DNA from: Amorphochlora amoebiformis
Lineage: Eukaryota; Cercozoa; Chlorarachniophyceae
Direction of reading: 5' to 3'
Assembly: GCA_054601695.1 (NCBI GenBank)
Contig: BAAHQB010000048.1
Coordinates: 1-64,000, forward strand
DNA: 64,000 nucleotides
Shown here one piece after another: positions 50,934-64,000 of the stretch; within the stretch, counting starts at the first letter, position 1; each line of letters opens with the position of its first letter. Made by a program: the position numbers and the translations under genes. The notes beneath the pieces are model-generated. The model was not told the origin of the DNA, ran no database searches, and worked only from the letters and a program-made list of their open reading frames with translations.

Positions 50934-52376
50934 AATAATTATAAATATAATTATGAATATATACATATATGAGTATATATATATATATACATGTGTATTA
51001 AGTACGTATTTATGGGTGATGGGGTCTTCGTGTTGGGTGTGTGAAACTGTAGAAGCGTGAATACTGGAACATTGCATCTAACGCTTTGAGTACACATATC
51101 GACCATGTATAATATGTTCGTGGGTGGTTGAGACTCATGAGAGCATGACAAGTGTATATCTGCCTTGCGAACATGGTATTTTACAACCCATGGGGGTTAG
51201 CGACCCGTGAGAACATGTGCATTGGTGTCATGTATACCGGCCGTGTAAACGTGTACACGGGTGTTGTTTACGACCCGCCAGAGCATGCATACCAGCCGTG
51301 TAAACATGTACATTGAAGTTCGACGCATCGTGAAAGAAGCATGCCAATCGACCGTGTAAACATGTACATCGATGCTTACGCACCGTGAAAGTATGGAAAC
51401 CCAGCGTGTAAGCATGTACATTGATTTACGCACCATGAAAGCATGTAAACCGACCGTGTAAGCATATACATTGATGCTTACGCACCGAGAAAGCACGTCA
51501 ACAGACCGTGTATACATGTACACGGAGCTGAACATCTCGCCAGAACATGGGTATACCACCGGTGTAAACATGTACATTTGTGTTTACGACCCACAGGAGC
51601 ATGAAGACTTGCATTGCAAATATGAACATAGGATTTCACGACCCTAGATGGTATGTGCGGCCACTGTAAATATGTACACAGGTGATTCTGATCGGGTTGT
51701 AATCATAGGAAAGTCAAAAGGAGTTGAATACAGACCGGCATATTCAAGGCTGAAGTCGAGATTTGATGAGGTATCCTCCAGGAGAGACGACGGAAGCAGA
51801 CCCTCCACATCAAATATGTCGCCTGTGTCGACGTCACTAGAACACAAAGAGAAGAAAGACTCAGACAAGCTAAATACGATGTTTCGGAAAGCAATTCGCC
51901 GATGATTCTAGCTGGGATTGGTATGACGTATGAGTATGGCAATAGTGGTGAAAGGCCTTACTATGTGCTCAAGTCCTGCGACTGCACGACCTCCTTGACC
52001 TAATGGTAGGATACAATCTCAATTTTCGATATAAAATGCGACATGCTGTTGGGGGTCTCAATGCACAAACCCTAATCAACCTCACAACCCAATCCTTCAC
52101 GTTCCCGGCCTCACCCATCCCCAAATTCTCCACTAGATACTTAGTGATCCAGCCAAACCCGCCCAGTTGGAGAACCAGCCAAATCCAGTCAGTTGAAGAA
52201 CCAGATGGCTACACACTACAGAGAGAGGCGCAACCAGTGTAGAAAAAGGAGAAGGAAAAAATCGTGTGAAAGTGGAGATTGTGAACCTTGGGAACATCCC
52301 TCGACTTGATGCTCCATCGCGCATTCGATATCGTCGCGAGGACCGCGAGTGTAGCAAGGAGGGACCGCCAGGACAT
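49875..52376 (-). CDS. Unknown protein with probable signal peptide
   Basis: I do not recognise this family. Six candidate exons join in phase to about 164 aa: 52376-52287, 51999-51962, 51869-51736, 50888-50755, 50409-50349 and 49912-49875. The start MSWRSLLATLAVLATISNAR looks like a cleavable signal peptide. The middle is acidic (GDIFDVEGLLPSSLLED, LDDSYLENAEGDNTEHEYQY) with few cysteines, and the tail is basic (MTSKKR). The minus-strand frame at 50755 can read through its donor into a short hydrophobic run (MVFILLIP), so a membrane anchor is possible. Support is codon-like composition and phase agreement only. The exon at 51869-51736 competes with an equally open plus-strand frame (51648-51905). 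A minisatellite lies in the intron between the third and fourth exons. Confidence 0.4.
49920..50165. repeat. (TA)n blocks in the last intron of the unknown gene
   Basis: (TA)n at 49928-50030 and 50105-50155 with (TG)n. Bases 50166-50345 are unique intron sequence. Confidence 0.85.
50425..50735. repeat. (TA)n and (GA)n in the unknown gene
   Basis: (TA)n at 50430-50575 and a (GA)n-rich tract at 50635-50730. On the sense strand the latter is (TC)n directly after the donor of the exon 50888-50755. Confidence 0.85.
51190..51610. repeat. Minisatellite with a hairpin-forming unit
   Basis: About seven units of 50-56 bases carry GTGTAAACATGTACATTGAT, then GTTTACGCACCGTGAAAGCA. Inverted arms GTAAACA and TGTTTAC flank a loop of about 10 bases. 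Some units carry GTAAGCA and TGCTTAC instead. Confidence 0.85.
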
Positions 52377-52689
52377 GCGGGTATGTCTTACTGGCTACCG
52401 GCCTCCACAGGTGGCTACCACGTCAAATGACCTTAGTATTCTCTAGAAATGCAGTGTGAAAGAAGTCACGATTAAGTTATTCTAACTGTAAAGAAATTTA
52501 ATCTTATAAGACTCTTTAAGAGACAAAAATGACTCTTAATACGATTGAAATCTCCCATCATCTAGCAAATTATTATTATTATGGAAAATTAGAATAATTT
52601 GCATCCTTTTCGAAATGATGATGTATAAACACCAACGCGTTAATCTTTCTAGACTCCAATGGTTTGGAAGGCTGCTTGACAGTGCTTGA

Positions 52690-59046
<6,357 letters not shown>

Positions 59047-59084
59047 CACTAAACACCTTCTAAAACACCTTTTCAGATCCCTGT

Positions 59085-60135
<1,051 letters not shown>

Positions 60136-60292
60136 ATGCATACATGTACCTAGGTATATGGATATGGTATATCTGTGTATGTAGTACAATAGCTGAGGGG
60201 TAAAAGTGCAATAACCTTTTAGATGTAACCCCAACATTTCCACGGTTACGAACCCAAAAGCTCCGAATACACTGTGGCTGATAACATACACG

Positions 60293-60323
<31 letters not shown>

Positions 60324-61175
60324 TCATGAAACCGTCAACACAATAGCTATAAACCCGAATGAATACGTGAGAACTTACGGAAAAAATAACCCACTCCCGG
60401 AAAAAGAGGGGGGGGTTATCTGTACCTGAGGGGATATGGATAGAGGGGGGGATAGGCGTCGGGGCGTACCCAAGACTATCAAAACCCCTGAAAAGAAACC
60501 CAAAGTTAGTATTCATCAATCATATCTCCCGCTCAAGGCTTTCATGACCACTTGCATGCTCACACGAAAGATAAAATCCGGCATGTATCAACTTGCATGG
60601 CCGTGAATGTACTTTCACGGCCATGTGCATGAGCATAGGTCGTATAACCCCTTGTGTACATTTACACGCCAGGTTCGACCTCATCGACCACACGCGTTTA
60701 CACGGACAAATTACATGTTGTCATGGGTCTTAGGCACATGCATATACTTTCATGCCTGGTCGATTTATTCTAGCAGTCATAACCGACATGTAATTTTAGA
60801 AAAAAAAAAACTCGCTATGTATGCTCTCAACGCCCGGAAGCACCCAGACATTACACGTCTGGAACCCAAGATATACTCGAACACGTTTTTCCTTTCTGAT
60901 TTTTCGTCATAATTCGACCTGCAAAGAAGCATATGCCCAGAAATTTGCGCGAGAGTCCTTTACGAACCCCTCTGGGATGCGTGAGTGAGGCGAGTGGTCT
61001 AATGACCAACGCTGCCATCGCCAGCCGGGTTCTTCGAGTTGACCAATAAATGAAGATATCTATTTCTTAATATTTGTATATCTGATTATACTATGAATGG
61101 ATATCAAATGATGGATATCTTGAATCACTATCATAATTAATTTGTCGGCTGGATTCCTAGTATTTTTGGAACGCC
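60136..61175. other. Intergenic, unassigned
   Basis: I assign no gene. Minus-strand pieces bounded by AG and GT occur at about 60290-60215 (HSVFGAFGFVTVEMLGLHL) and 60487-60420, but they do not build a model. Bases 60540-60770 show diverged units with TTTACACG and CATGAAAGTA/CTTTCACGGCCATG words. A weak tRNA-like stretch (AGTGGTCTAATG ... CCGGGTTC) lies at about 60990-61045. Confidence 0.5.
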
Positions 61176-63429
<2,254 letters not shown>

Positions 63430-64000
63430 AACGTATCCTATATCACAACATAAAACGTATCCTTCTCTTATCCTTTTCGTGTTCGTCCTATATCACAACA
63501 TAAGACGTATCCTTCTGTTATCCTTTTCGTGTGTACATAAGACGTATCCTTCTCCAATCCTTTTCAGTGTTTGTCGTATTTTATGAGAGGCAGAGCAAGG
63601 AGGCTTGATTTCATTTTTTTACCACATACTTCAAAATGCTTTTTTCTACTCGTGCCACTACACACAAACACACTCTCACAAAGCACAAACACACACTCAC
63701 AAAGCACAAACACACACACACAAAACACAAACACACACACACACACACACACGGGGCATACATCAGAGAGAGGAAATAAGATTCATGACAACATACTTCG
63801 TGTATGACAACATACTTCGTGTATGACAACATACTTCGTGTATGACAACATAATTCGTGTATGACAACATAATTCGTGTATGACAACATAATTCGTGTAT
63901 GACAGCATAATTCGTGGATGACAACATAATTCGTGTATGACAACATAATTTGTGTATGACAACATAATTCGAGTATGCTTTTTTTATGTCGCCATACTAT
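63430..64000. repeat. Three short minisatellites at the window's right edge
   Basis: Bases 63412-63570 have about four units with TATCACAACATAAAACGTAT. Bases 63660-63752 have CACAAAGCACAAACACA units. Bases 63785-63965 have about ten copies of a 19-base unit, GTATGACAACATAATTCGT. I see no gene. Confidence 0.85.

Noticed and set aside
51648-51905. Plus-strand frame ending EKKDSDKLNTMFRKAIRR
   Set aside because: Composition is plausible, but no partner exons were found on the plus strand; the minus reading fits a phased model. Not excluded.
60990-61045. Second tRNA-like stretch (AGTGGTCTAATG, CCGGGTTC)
   Set aside because: The B-box has extra bases and no cloverleaf can be drawn; at most a relic.

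Overview
This window is one end of a linear eukaryotic chromosome. It opens with about 900 bases of C-strand telomere (CCCTAA, i.e. TTAGGG-type) at the left edge. Every recognisable gene is split by spliceosomal introns, and almost every intron and spacer carries long (TA)n or (CA)n tracts. TTAGGG telomeres, many short exons, and a giant beta-helix/Cys-rich/multi-TM surface protein suggest an alga or other protist. I cannot place it in a phylum from this sequence alone.

By hand-splicing in consistent reading phase I reconstruct eight genes. From the telomere inward they are: a DNAJC9-like J-protein (minus, 2203-4081); BUD13, a splicing/RES-complex factor (plus, 4264-7770); a very large membrane protein with at least 23 exons (minus, 12875 to about 35567, perhaps 37042); a SAM-dependent methyltransferase (minus, 40351-44862) divergent from the POLR1D/AC19 subunit shared by RNA polymerases I and III (plus, 45254-47160); an unknown, probably secreted protein (minus, 49875-52376); guanylate kinase (minus, 52690-59046); and an unknown four-TM protein (plus, 61176-63429). 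The housekeeping genes are unrelated to each other and form no pathway or operon. The nearest thing to a shared theme is RNA production and splicing (BUD13, POLR1D).

The rest is repeats: telomere-variant arrays, interstitial telomere-like tracts, (TA)n blocks, a 191-nt pure poly(A), hexanucleotide arrays near 39-40 kb, and more than a dozen minisatellites. The most interesting signal is how the repeats relate to splicing. Tandem duplications repeatedly include a splice site: BUD13 intron 3 5'ss in three copies, guanylate kinase exon 2 end plus 5'ss in three in-frame copies, and the POLR1D last 3'ss copied about a dozen times in its own intron. One exon of the giant gene is duplicated 2.19 kb away with one synonymous change, so that including both copies would break the frame. 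Telomere-like tracts inside genes always lie with CCCTAAC on the sense strand, often just upstream of 3' splice sites.

Exon boundaries were worked out by eye from GT..AG sites, phase and family resemblance. No database search, folding or splice program was run. Gene 5' ends, small exons and the two unknown genes are the least secure parts.
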